DNA of 35,904 nucleotides. Source: Clostridia bacterium. Lineage in GTDB: Bacteria > Bacillota > Clostridia > Oscillospirales > Acutalibacteraceae. Below the pieces are notes generated by a model. The model was not told the DNA's origin. It searched no databases and saw only the letters and a list, made by a program, of their open reading frames with translations. Location of the stretch: contig JAFQFZ010000010.1 of NCBI GenBank assembly GCA_017398425.1, positions 1 through 35,904 of the forward strand, written 5' to 3'. Positions 7,065 to 15,278 of this stretch are shown piece by piece (position 1 is the first letter of the stretch; the number at the start of each line of letters is the position of its first letter). Both the position numbers and the translations under genes were made by a program.

Positions 7065-9497
7065 TCAATTTTCGGTTTTGGCTTTTTGGGGACGTTTGAG
7101 GAGTACAAACACCACCGCTCCGATCGCCGCGACCGCCACCGCTGCCGCGATGCCGATCACAAGCGCTGTCGGGAATCCATCGGAGGTGCTTTGCGGTTCG
7201 CCCGTCGTCACCACCGAGTGCAGGTCGTGCTTCACGCAGGCGATCTGCTCGGTACGGTAGAGATCGTCAAGCAACGCCTGACGCGCGTTCTCGTTTCCGA
7301 CGGTAAGGATCGCTTGATACAACGCATTCAACGCGGTATCGGCCATGCGCCCGTCCGAAATGTTGTCTTTTGCCGTCTGTGCCGCTTCCTTGACGGCGGT
7401 GATCTCCGCATCGGACATACCGCCGAGCGGCGCGATCACGTTGTCGATGCGAGCGACCATGTACTCAAGCATGGCCCGAACCGAGGCGTCGGGATCCAAG
7501 AACGGCGGCAACGCTTCGGTGCGGTAGACGGTGTCTTTCACGGCGGCAGGGATCTTGTCGGCGAAGTAGGCGCTCGCCTCAAAGTAGCAGTCGCCGTACG
7601 CGCCGTATTGGTTGTCCTCACGAGCCTGACGTTCCAATTCGGGAGCGCCGAGGAAATCGGTGTGCGCGCCGAGTCCCGTCACGACCATACAGCGTGCACC
7701 GCCCAGCTCGACCACGTGGCGGATCTCATCGCCGTAGCCGTCACCGTACGCCATCGGATGCAAGATGTCGATCGTGCCTTCCTCGAGCCACTTCGGGAAG
7801 TCTTGGTAGATCGCGTTTTGTGCGTGCTCGATGGGGAAGGCAACGTCTGCCGCGAGTCGCACATCGGGAGCTTCGCGGTCGAGCATCGCGCGGATCTCGC
7901 GCACCCACTCGGTGATGCAGTCACGGCGGTATTGGCACCAATCCTCCCAGTAAGCGGCGTTGCGATCGTACTTGGGTGTGTCTTCGTAGCCGTAGGCTTC
8001 CTTGAAGCCTTGGAACGCCGCTTCCGTGTAGCCGAAGTCCGCTTCGTTGGAGCTCGGATAATAGCGGATGTAGTCCATTTCAAAACCGTCGATGTCGTAG
8101 GTGGTGACAAGATACTGATAGAATTCCAGCAGGTAAGCGCGCGCGTCTTGGTTGGCGGGGTCGATCATCATGAAGCCGTCTTTGTTGTAAGGCATGCCCA
8201 TCTGGTTGAGCGACAGCCATTCCGGTTTTTGACCGGGGACGGTATTCTCGTCGTAGCCGTCGTGGATGAAGCTGCCGATGTTCATGATGGGCATCCACAA
8301 ATGGCACTCCATGCCGTATTTGTGGCAAGCATCGACGTATGCCTGAAGCACGTCGTAGCGGAATGACGGATGACGCGCAAACAAGCTGTCTTTCGGCACG
8401 TCCATGATGACGCCGTTTTCGAACCACCCCTCCACGCTCACAAAGTTGATGGAAGCCTCGTGGAGCTTCTTGACGAACGCATCCACCTCGGAGGCGGACT
8501 TTTGCGACGGGCGGATCCACACGCCGCGATATTGCACGGGATAGCTGTCGCAAAGTGCGTTGCCCAGCGTATCCGCTTCCACGATCAGGCGGTCGCACGC
8601 ATCGGCAAACGTGTTATCGTTGCGGTCGGCGTTATAAGCGTCCAGCACCTCTTCGTATTCCGCGCGGATGGCGGCAAGCGAAGCAGACGCTTCGGTATAA
8701 TCGGCATACACGAACGCCGCCTTCGCGTCGTCGATGGCCTTTTGCGCTTGATCAAAGGAATACGCTGCCGCCTTTTGCAATCCCTCGGCGCTGTATGTGA
8801 AGATGGTGTTGAGCGTTTCGGGGTCGTATTCGACCGTCATGCCCTTGACCATCTTCAATCGCATCCAACGGGCGGGGGAGCCGTGCAACGACACCACGTA
8901 GCCGTTCTCGGGGATGACGGAGTTGTTGCCGCCGAGCTTGGTGATGATGCCGTTTTCCACGATCACCTCGTAGCCGTATTCGTTGGTGCCGGTCTTCTCG
9001 CCGTATGCGGGGGTGTAGAGCACCATTTTGTCGTCGCCGCGCTCGATGTCCACGCCGTCAGCAGGGTTGTCAAAGGAGAAGAAGGGGGACGAAAGCGCAA
9101 TCGGTGTTTTGGACACGGTGATCATCGAGGAACGATGATTGTAATACACATAGTCGCCCACTTCCATGTTCTCGCGGATCCACGTGCGCATCAATTTGCC
9201 GCCGGGTTGCTCGTTGTCGTGACCCGACACGACAAAACCGCCGTCAGGGATGCGCGCGTTGCCTTTGACGATGCTCGTGACGCGGTTGTTGCGGTTCACG
9301 ACCGCTTCTGCGCCCCATTGGTTGGTTTGTGTAGATGCACCGTACTCATCGGTGTAGACGATCAGACTGCCGTCGCCGCGACTGCAGTTGCTGCCGTCGA
9401 TGGCGAGCTGTAACGGTTCCGCCGAGGCGGTCATGCCAAACGGCACCGTTGTCAGAAGAAGTGCGAGTGTGAGCAACCAAAGAATCGTTCGTTTCAT
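7065..9497 (-). CDS. Membrane-anchored GHL10-domain (family 10 glycosyl-hydrolase-like) protein
   Basis: An 810-residue surface protein. A signal peptide occupies about 1-27. The next 200 residues have two similar beta-rich stretches with NQWGAEAVVNRN and NEYGYEVIVENG. A helical segment follows. The GHL10/DUF187 barrel runs from about 317 (YRGVWIRPSQ) to about 660, with motifs DGFEMDYIRYYP and DILHPMAYGDG. These domains are glycoside-hydrolase-like and often act on or near the cell wall, but substrates are poorly known. At the C-terminus GIAAAVAVAAIGAVVFVLL followed by KRPQKAK is a membrane anchor with a short basic tail; no LPXTG sorting motif is seen. The ATG at 9497 has AGGAG 8 bases upstream; a GTG at 9506 overlaps that site. 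It lies 18 bases after the ATP-grasp gene and is likely cotranscribed. Confidence 0.85.
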   Translation of the reverse strand: MKRTILWLLTLALLLTTVPFGMTASAEPLQLAIDGSNCSRGDGSLIVYTDEYGASTQTNQWGAEAVVNRNNRVTSIVKGNARIPDGGFVVSGHDNEQPGGKLMRTWIRENMEVGDYVYYNHRSSMITVSKTPIALSSPFFSFDNPADGVDIERGDDKMVLYTPAYGEKTGTNEYGYEVIVENGIITKLGGNNSVIPENGYVVSLHGSPARWMRLKMVKGMTVEYDPETLNTIFTYSAEGLQKAAAYSFDQAQKAIDDAKAAFVYADYTEASASLAAIRAEYEEVLDAYNADRNDNTFADACDRLIVEADTLGNALCDSYPVQYRGVWIRPSQKSASEVDAFVKKLHEASINFVSVEGWFENGVIMDVPKDSLFARHPSFRYDVLQAYVDACHKYGMECHLWMPIMNIGSFIHDGYDENTVPGQKPEWLSLNQMGMPYNKDGFMMIDPANQDARAYLLEFYQYLVTTYDIDGFEMDYIRYYPSSNEADFGYTEAAFQGFKEAYGYEDTPKYDRNAAYWEDWCQYRRDCITEWVREIRAMLDREAPDVRLAADVAFPIEHAQNAIYQDFPKWLEEGTIDILHPMAYGDGYGDEIRHVVELGGARCMVVTGLGAHTDFLGAPELERQAREDNQYGAYGDCYFEASAYFADKIPAAVKDTVYRTEALPPFLDPDASVRAMLEYMVARIDNVIAPLGGMSDAEITAVKEAAQTAKDNISDGRMADTALNALYQAILTVGNENARQALLDDLYRTEQIACVKHDLHSVVTTGEPQSTSDGFPTALVIGIAAAVAVAAIGAVVFVLLKRPQKAKTEN

Positions 9498-9515
9498 GGA
9501 TAACACTCCTGTTCT

Positions 9516-10511
9516 TTACACGCGGAATTTCGGCATCATGCCGATTTTGTCGGGTGTGTGTTCGGGAAGCTGGTAGATGTCGTGACCGGGGAAGTTGTTG
9601 CCCTCAACAAGACACGGGCCGTCGGGCGTGAACGCCACGTCCCATCCGAGATAGCCCATTTCGGGGATCTCCCTGGCGGCGGCGGTGACGAGCGCTTCCA
9701 TCTTGTCCCAATCGGGGAACCGGAACCCTTTGATCGTCGCACCGGTGTAGGGGTGCACGTCGTAGAGCGCCTTGGTTTTGTCGATGGCGCGATCCTTGAC
9801 GATGCCCGTCTTTTCGTCCACGGGCGCGACCATGCCGCCGCTGTTGAAGTTGTCGACGTGCTTGCCGTTGTTGCCGATGCGGAAGTAGGTGCAAATGATG
9901 TGCACCTCGCCGCCCTTGTTGATGGTGACGGTGCGTACCGTGTTGATGGATTCGGGGTAGATCGCACTCACTGCCGGATGCTGAATGATCAGCTCCTCCA
10001 GCTCAAACGCCGTGTTCATAGCGAGCAAGGCGTCGTACGCCGCTTCGGCAGAGCCGTGATCGGCAACGGCGATCTTCTCCACACCTTTTCCGCACATACC
10101 CTCGATGGGCTTTGCGATGAACACCGGGTGCTTTTCCATGAACGCCAGTACCGTCGCCTTTTCGGCATCGAGGCGTACCCAGTCGCGGTGGATATACGCG
10201 TTAAAGCGGGTGTTAAATTCCGCTTTATCGTCAAAGAAATGGGCAAAGCTCATGTCGTTGTATTGCTTCATCAGCTCGTTGTTGCGACCGCGCGTGAGAT
10301 AGGTATCGCGCTGTTCGGCGGTCAGGTCGTACATCTCAAACAGATCGTAATCCATGTACCCGGCACCGTAGTTCACCGCGCACTTTTGCATATCGCGCAG
10401 AAGGAACAGCCGCGATTTGCCGGTTTTTTTGTGCAGTTTTTTGACGGTTTTGAACATGGTTTTGTAGTCCATCTTCAGCAACCGCCGAAACACATAGCCA
10501 AGGTTTGCCAT
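9516..10511 (-). CDS. Sugar-transfer-associated ATP-grasp protein
   Basis: A 331-residue cytoplasmic protein resembling the sugar-transfer-associated ATP-grasp family (PF14397). These enzymes are found near surface-polysaccharide genes and are thought to ligate an amino acid or similar group onto a sugar, though few have been tested. Visible ATP-grasp elements are KPIEGMCGKGV (nucleotide-binding loop), FELEELIIQHP, NTVRTVTI and the metal-binding end GWDVAFTPDGPCLVEGNNFPGHD. The ATG at 10511 was chosen over a GTG at 10538, which lacks a ribosome binding site; AAAGGGG lies 13 bases upstream, a little far. First gene of a probable operon with the GHL10 surface protein, which suggests a joint role at the cell envelope. 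Confidence 0.82.
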   Translation of the reverse strand: MANLGYVFRRLLKMDYKTMFKTVKKLHKKTGKSRLFLLRDMQKCAVNYGAGYMDYDLFEMYDLTAEQRDTYLTRGRNNELMKQYNDMSFAHFFDDKAEFNTRFNAYIHRDWVRLDAEKATVLAFMEKHPVFIAKPIEGMCGKGVEKIAVADHGSAEAAYDALLAMNTAFELEELIIQHPAVSAIYPESINTVRTVTINKGGEVHIICTYFRIGNNGKHVDNFNSGGMVAPVDEKTGIVKDRAIDKTKALYDVHPYTGATIKGFRFPDWDKMEALVTAAAREIPEMGYLGWDVAFTPDGPCLVEGNNFPGHDIYQLPEHTPDKIGMMPKFRV

Positions 10512-10544
10512 CGGTTTTTCAAAACCCCTTTCGAACACAAGTTA

Positions 10545-10575
10545 TCTGATAACAGTATACCATATACTTCAAGAA
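10545..10575 (-). promoter_or_regulatory. Possible promoter of ATP-grasp/GHL10 operon
   Basis: On the minus strand TATACT lies just upstream of the gene, with TTGCTT 18 bases before it. The -35 overlaps the T-tract of the hpt terminator. Confidence 0.45.
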
Positions 10576-10604
10576 AAAAGCAACGGCGGGTGCCGTTGCT
10601 TTTT
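10575..10604 (-). terminator. Terminator of hpt
   Basis: Hairpin AGCAACGGC-ACCC-GCCGTTGCT followed by T5 on the minus strand. Confidence 0.88.
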
Positions 10605-10618
10605 GAAATTCGGGGAGA

Positions 10619-11170
10619 TCAGTCTTCGGAGTATTCCGCAACATAGGGAAGATTACGGTAATATTCGGCGCAATCCAGACCGTAGCCGACGACGAAGCAG
10701 TTGGGAACGGTAAAGAGGGCGATGTCTGCCTCAAAATCGGTCTCACGACGCGACGGCTTGTCCAGCAGGGTGATGACGCAGAGCGACAGCGGTTCGCGGC
10801 TTTTGAGGATCTTAATGACCTCGACCAGCGTGCGACCCGTGTCAACGATATCCTCGACAATGATGACGTGGTACTTCTTCAAGTCCTGCTCGAGATCCAT
10901 CGTGATGGTGACCGTGCCCGATGACATGGTGTTGTTATAGTAGCTCTTGGCGCACATGAAGCCGATCTCGCACGGCACGGTGATCGCGCGGCACAGATCC
11001 GCCATAAACACAAAAGCGCCGTTTAAGATACTGACCAGCAGGATCGGACGTCCGTCATAGGACGCATCGATCTCTTTGGCGACCTTGGCGATCGCCTCGC
11101 GGATCTCCTCCTCGCTGACCAGTACACGTTTGATGCGGCGTTGATATTCTTCGATACTAAGCATACTCAA
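10619..11170 (-). CDS. hpt: Hypoxanthine phosphoribosyltransferase
   Basis: A 183-residue purine-salvage enzyme that converts hypoxanthine (and usually guanine) plus PRPP to the nucleotide. The PRPP-binding motif VIIVEDIVDTGRTL is intact, the N-terminal PILLVSILNGAFVFMADL is the pyrophosphate loop region, and FVVGYGLDCAEYYRNLPY is the family's base-recognition end. Length is typical. The start is uncertain: a TTG at 11170 has GAGGAG 6 bases upstream, while the ATG at 11164 is 12 bases from it. Single-gene unit with its own promoter and terminator. Confidence 0.93.
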   Translation of the reverse strand: MSMLSIEEYQRRIKRVLVSEEEIREAIAKVAKEIDASYDGRPILLVSILNGAFVFMADLCRAITVPCEIGFMCAKSYYNNTMSSGTVTITMDLEQDLKKYHVIIVEDIVDTGRTLVEVIKILKSREPLSLCVITLLDKPSRRETDFEADIALFTVPNCFVVGYGLDCAEYYRNLPYVAEYSED

Positions 11171-11198
11171 TAAACGCTCCTCTCGCTAAGGTGGTTTC

Positions 11199-11227
11199 AT
11201 CATACCAGAAATCGACAAAAAAAGCAA
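11199..11227 (-). promoter_or_regulatory. Promoter of hpt
   Basis: On the minus strand TTGCTT (11227-11222), 17-base spacer, TATGAT (11204-11199). Confidence 0.75.
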
Positions 11228-11271
11228 TTCTTATTTTAAAAAAGGCGAGAGGAGCGCCGTGAGGTATTACC

Positions 11272-11300
11272 TTGCACTTTATCTATAGGCGTGGTATACT
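11272..11300 (+). promoter_or_regulatory. Promoter of second CE2-dockerin gene
   Basis: TTGCAC (11272-11277), 17-base spacer, TATACT (11295-11300), then AAGGAGG before the ATG. Confidence 0.78.
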
Positions 11301-11330
11301 GAGAAAAAGACCGTAAGGAGGTCATGTTTC

Positions 11331-13523
11331 ATGAAACGATGGATCGCTTTTTTGTGCTGTGCGCTGTTGCTGTGGACGGGAAGTCCCGTGTCGACCGTGT
11401 CGGCCGATGCGGCGCAAACGCTCACCTTCGGACAGATGCACGGACGTTATCGCACGCTCGGACGTGCGGCAGAACACGGTAATTCGCTGTATATGGATAA
11501 CACGGCGTCGGGCTTTGAGCTGTATTTTTACGGCAGCGGCGACGTGACGGTCAACGCCGCCGTGGTATGCAGTACCGATGGCGAGATCGCGCAGTATTTG
11601 ACGGTCGTCGTCGACGGTGTGCGCTCGCGCGTGCGTGTCGAGTGCGAGACGTTGCACACCGTGTATCAAAAATCCATCCGACTGGCAAGCGGTCTGCCTG
11701 AGGGCTATCACCACATGGAGGTGTACCGCCAAACCGAAGCGCAGGTTTCCAACTTCTGTGCGCATTCGCTGACTTTCACGGGGCGCTTGCTCGCCGCGCC
11801 GACCGCGTCGCCGCTGACCATTGACGTGGTGGGCGATTCCATTTCGGGCGGCTACGGCACGCTGTGGAACTCTTCGCTCGGTGTCGCAGACCCCGCGTGC
11901 AACCATCCCCAATATGAAGACGGCACCAAGACCTACGCCTTTTTGGCAGGCAAGGCGCTCGGTGCGGATGTGCGTGTGGTGCAAAGCAGCGGTTACGGTT
12001 GCGTGGCGGGATGGAACGGTCGCAACGTGAATCTGCAAACGATGTATCCGTATCTCAACTGGTTTCGCAGTTCATCCTATTTGAATCCGTTCGATCCGCT
12101 CGCGGACATCGTGATCATCAATCTCGGCACCAACGACTACGGTACGCGCAACAACAACCAGCTTACCAACGCCGAGTTTCAAGCGGGTGCCAAAAACCTG
12201 ATGCAAATGGCCAAGCAATATAACCCCGGTGCCACGGTGGTCTGGTGCACGGGTATGATGGGCAGTTATTATTCCACCGAGGTCAAAGCGGCGATCACTG
12301 AGCTCGGTGGCGCCGAAGCGGGGTGTTATTTCCTCGAACTTCCCAATGGTCAGGGCGGCGCTGTGTCCCATCCGAACGAAGCGCAACAAGAAGCGGCCGG
12401 CAAGGTACTGCTTGACTTCTTGAAAACGACGGTGCTCCCCGCCGATTACACCGCCGCCACGGCGTCGGTCGCCGATGTGCAAGCGGTGATCCGTGAAGCG
12501 TCGGCGGTGTCGCATCCTTCGGCGGCGCTGACGGGCGCTCTCACCCGCGCGCAGATGGAGCTTGCCGTCAACACGACCGATCCCTATCGTTTGCGTGCGC
12601 GTTTGGATGACGTGCGTCGTGCAATGAACGGGGATGTGACCGTGTCGTTGATGCCCAAACAGCATATTTCCGAGACACCCACCGCGTCGGACGGCGTGTC
12701 TTTTGTGTGGCCGTATTACAGCGACGACGGCTCGGTGTCGCTCTATAAAGGCGGCGAGGGCAGTTATTGGCCGCAAATCAACACAGCGCATTACTTCGCT
12801 GTCGATATCGACGAAACGCCCTATCTGTATGTGGACTACGGCGGGAATGCCGAGTATAATGTGTCGATCACTTACCGTCGCCCCGACGGCGAACTGGCAT
12901 ACGTCAACATTCCCACCCTCATGGGTTCAAACGGTGTGGATCTTCCCGCCTCCGAGCGCACGACCGTGAAGGTGGACTTCGGCGCCTACATCCGCAAGAA
13001 CGGTCACGTCGATGCGGATGGCTTGGTGCCGATCGTCCGCTGTGATATGTATGTGGTCGGCGCTACCGACACATGGGTGCGCGTCTTCGATTGCGCGTTT
13101 ACAAGTGCCGCGCCCGAAGAGCCTATCCTCACGCTGTCGGGTGCCTATCCTGTGAACGACGGCTATGTGACGGGACTGCCCGCCGGCATGACGGCGGCGG
13201 AGCTGATCGGTGCGATGGACAACAGCGAACGGCTCTCCCTCAAGGATAAAAACGGCAATGTCGTGACCGACGGTGTTATTGCAAGCGGCATGGTGTTGGA
13301 GCTGGCAATAGACGGCATCGTGCTGGACAGCGCGGTGCTCGCGGTCGTCGGCGATTTGAACGGTGACGGTGTGATCTCCTCGGTGGATGCGCGCACCCTG
13401 CTCATGCAGTTGCTTGGTGTGCAAAGCACGGACGATCCGCTTGTGATGCTTTCGGCGGATATGGACGGTGACGGTCAGCGCACAACAGGCGATGTGCGCG
13501 CGATCCTGAAATTCGCCTTGTGA
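11331..13523 (+). CDS. Secreted CE2-type SGNH esterase with dockerin (paralogue)
   Basis: A 730-residue exported protein with the same domain order as the protein at 4157-6325. It has a signal peptide (about 1-28), an N-terminal beta-sandwich, and an SGNH esterase with Ser170 in IDVVGDSISGGYG, LGTND (265-269) and His347 in VSHP. A beta-rich domain (FVWPYY, DETPYLYVDY), an Ig-like segment and a C-terminal dockerin (674-730) with loops DLNGDGVISSVDAR and DMDGDGQRTTGDVR complete it. By eye the two share long conserved blocks across the catalytic and beta-rich domains and diverge in the dockerin. They may differ in partner or substrate. Probably removes acetyl groups from polysaccharide. It is flanked by its own promoter and a strong terminator. 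Confidence 0.88.
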   Translation: MKRWIAFLCCALLLWTGSPVSTVSADAAQTLTFGQMHGRYRTLGRAAEHGNSLYMDNTASGFELYFYGSGDVTVNAAVVCSTDGEIAQYLTVVVDGVRSRVRVECETLHTVYQKSIRLASGLPEGYHHMEVYRQTEAQVSNFCAHSLTFTGRLLAAPTASPLTIDVVGDSISGGYGTLWNSSLGVADPACNHPQYEDGTKTYAFLAGKALGADVRVVQSSGYGCVAGWNGRNVNLQTMYPYLNWFRSSSYLNPFDPLADIVIINLGTNDYGTRNNNQLTNAEFQAGAKNLMQMAKQYNPGATVVWCTGMMGSYYSTEVKAAITELGGAEAGCYFLELPNGQGGAVSHPNEAQQEAAGKVLLDFLKTTVLPADYTAATASVADVQAVIREASAVSHPSAALTGALTRAQMELAVNTTDPYRLRARLDDVRRAMNGDVTVSLMPKQHISETPTASDGVSFVWPYYSDDGSVSLYKGGEGSYWPQINTAHYFAVDIDETPYLYVDYGGNAEYNVSITYRRPDGELAYVNIPTLMGSNGVDLPASERTTVKVDFGAYIRKNGHVDADGLVPIVRCDMYVVGATDTWVRVFDCAFTSAAPEEPILTLSGAYPVNDGYVTGLPAGMTAAELIGAMDNSERLSLKDKNGNVVTDGVIASGMVLELAIDGIVLDSAVLAVVGDLNGDGVISSVDARTLLMQLLGVQSTDDPLVMLSADMDGDGQRTTGDVRAILKFAL

Positions 13524-13535
13524 CATTTGGACAGT

Positions 13536-13575
13536 AAAAAAGGCTCCTTTGACCCTACGGTCAAAGGAGCCTTTT
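13536..13575. terminator. Bidirectional terminator between CE2 and CHAP genes
   Basis: Hairpin AAGGCTCCTTTGACC-CTAC-GGTCAAAGGAGCCTT with A6 on the left and TTTT on the right, shared by converging genes. Confidence 0.9.
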
Positions 13576-13584
13576 GGGTATGTG

Positions 13585-15114
13585 TTACAGAACCGAGGTC
13601 AACAGCAAGCGCACATCCGAGGTGCTGATATCGCCGTTGCCGTCAAAGTCGGCCAGCGCCAGCGCCGCCCCGTCGAGAGGCGCGTCGCCGAGCAGGTGCA
13701 TCAAAATGGCGCGACCGTCGGCGGTCGTGACCGCGTCGTCGCCGTTGACGTCACCGATCGTGCCGCTGATCGTCGGGCGATCGTTGCCTTCGCCGTCACG
13801 CATGTTGTAATCGGTGTTCGTCACTGTGTCCGCTTTGGCGGCGAAGTAGCAATACTGCAGTTCGATGGAGGTGTTGCCGTCGAGGTACAACAGTACGGTG
13901 TCGACTTGGCTGTCGTCTTCGGGCGCCCACCAGTAGCTGATATCGATCTGCAGGCGTTCGCTCGTCGACATATAGCGGCGGTCGGACGCGATCTCCAGTT
14001 CATTGGGCGACAGCGGATCGCGCACCGCCGTGTAACCGGTATCCTTATCGGTGATGCCGAACGCGTAGCGACCGCTCAAGCGATCGATCGCAATGTTCCA
14101 AGACGGGGTGGTGCGGTTGCCGAGCGCCAAGGGGAGAGGGATCTCAATGGCGGTCGGGTTCGGACTGTGGTTCGTGAAGGTCACCGAACCGTTTTCGTCG
14201 GTGACGAATTGGAGCTGACTGTCGTTCTCGATGGGGGTGATCGCGGCGTTGAGCGCGTCTACGCCGATGTAATCGCCGTATTGTCCGATCGCGCACCAAC
14301 CGACCTGACCGTCGGGAAGCGTGACCTTGCCCCAACCGTCCTTCAACTCGGTCACCACGACCAGATCGTCGCGCAGGTATTCTCCGAGGATTTCGTAAGT
14401 GGTATCGGTGCCGGCGCGCACGTTCAGACTTGACGCTGTGATGCGGTAGGTGCCGAGCTTCTCAGCGGTGGTGCCTTTGCCGACTTCATAGTTCGGGGTC
14501 GCGTAACCGACGATGCGGGAATAGCCGAGAGAATAGCTCTTGGCAAAGCAGCCGCCGCCCTCGTTGACTTCACCGTTTTGACCGCTGGTGTTGCCCTCGA
14601 TGGTGTAGACGCGACCGCCTTCCGCATAACGCACCAAACCGACGTGCGACATGCTGGTTTTGCTTTCGCCGAAGTAGATGACGTCGCCCGCTTTCGGGAC
14701 GTAGTTGCCGCCGTAATATTGCGAATATTCAAACAGATCGCGTTCTTTCCACCATTTCACACCGGTGGTGCAGGATGCGTGATAGGTGAAGACCTCAGGC
14801 GGCACGCCGGCTTCCGCCGCGCACCAGGAAACGAACATCGCGCACCATGCGCCGTAAGCGAAGCTCGAGGAGTTGAAGTAGTCGGCATACCATTTGCCGT
14901 ATTTGGTGTAGTTGTTGGAACCGGCGGTCGTGCCGGCAAGCGAACCTTCCAAATAACCGACTTGCGTTTGGGCGATCGCCATGATGTCGTAGGCTTGATC
15001 ACCGGTGTTGACGTGCGTGTTTTCATAGGCCGCGCTGACGATGGTCGGCGTGAACGCCATGAGAAGTGACAGGGAAAGGAAGATGCCGAGGAAACGATGC
15101 AGGGACTGTTTCAT
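13585..15114 (-). CDS. Secreted CHAP/SH3 cell-wall hydrolase with dockerin
   Basis: A 509-residue exported protein. Residues 1-28 are a signal peptide. About 40-190 form a CHAP amidase/endopeptidase domain with Cys91 in WCAMFVSW, His157 in SHVGLV and a third polar residue in TIEGN. About 225-280 is a bacterial SH3 domain (SSLNVRAGTDTTYEILG, GWGKVTLPDGQVGWC), which usually binds peptidoglycan. About 300-450 is a beta-rich segment with no match I recognise. A C-terminal dockerin (455-509) has loops DVNGDDAVTTADGR and DFDGNGDISTSDVR. CHAP proteins cleave peptide bonds in peptidoglycan; a dockerin-tagged one is unusual. The ATG at 15114 has AGGAGG 9 bases upstream; an earlier in-frame start at 15156 has no ribosome binding site and lies inside the promoter. 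Confidence 0.87.
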   Translation of the reverse strand: MKQSLHRFLGIFLSLSLLMAFTPTIVSAAYENTHVNTGDQAYDIMAIAQTQVGYLEGSLAGTTAGSNNYTKYGKWYADYFNSSSFAYGAWCAMFVSWCAAEAGVPPEVFTYHASCTTGVKWWKERDLFEYSQYYGGNYVPKAGDVIYFGESKTSMSHVGLVRYAEGGRVYTIEGNTSGQNGEVNEGGGCFAKSYSLGYSRIVGYATPNYEVGKGTTAEKLGTYRITASSLNVRAGTDTTYEILGEYLRDDLVVVTELKDGWGKVTLPDGQVGWCAIGQYGDYIGVDALNAAITPIENDSQLQFVTDENGSVTFTNHSPNPTAIEIPLPLALGNRTTPSWNIAIDRLSGRYAFGITDKDTGYTAVRDPLSPNELEIASDRRYMSTSERLQIDISYWWAPEDDSQVDTVLLYLDGNTSIELQYCYFAAKADTVTNTDYNMRDGEGNDRPTISGTIGDVNGDDAVTTADGRAILMHLLGDAPLDGAALALADFDGNGDISTSDVRLLLTSVL

Positions 15115-15154
15115 ATCGAGATACCTCCTATACTTTTGATGGATCAACACTATC

Positions 15155-15184
15155 AATGTAACACGCCTGGTGCTGCCGTGTCAA
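15155..15184 (-). promoter_or_regulatory. Promoter of CHAP-dockerin gene
   Basis: On the minus strand a perfect TTGACA (15184-15179), 18-base spacer and weaker TACATT (15160-15155). Confidence 0.6.
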
Positions 15185-15238
15185 ATCCTTTTTGTTCAGA
15201 CTGCACGAATCATGCGGCAACCGTGCGGAAAAAGACGC

Positions 15239-15278
15239 AAAAAAGCGAGACTTTCACCTTCGAAAGTCTCGCTTTTTT
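15239..15278 (-). terminator. Terminator of GH2 gene
   Basis: Hairpin GCGAGACTTTC-loop-GAAAGTCTCGC (15245-15272) with A/T tracts on both sides; it overlaps the GH2 stop codon edge. Confidence 0.88.

Noticed and set aside
7086-9413. Two long open frames (426 and 347 codons) opposite the GHL10 gene
   Set aside because: Antisense to a gene with signal peptide, GHL10 motifs and membrane anchor; no start signals.
10530-10545. LexA box near the ATP-grasp start (CGAACACAAGTTAT)
   Set aside because: Only 10 of 14 positions fit and the right half-site is poor.
9558-10646. 362-codon frame opposite the ATP-grasp gene
   Set aside because: Shadow of a gene with ATP-grasp motifs.
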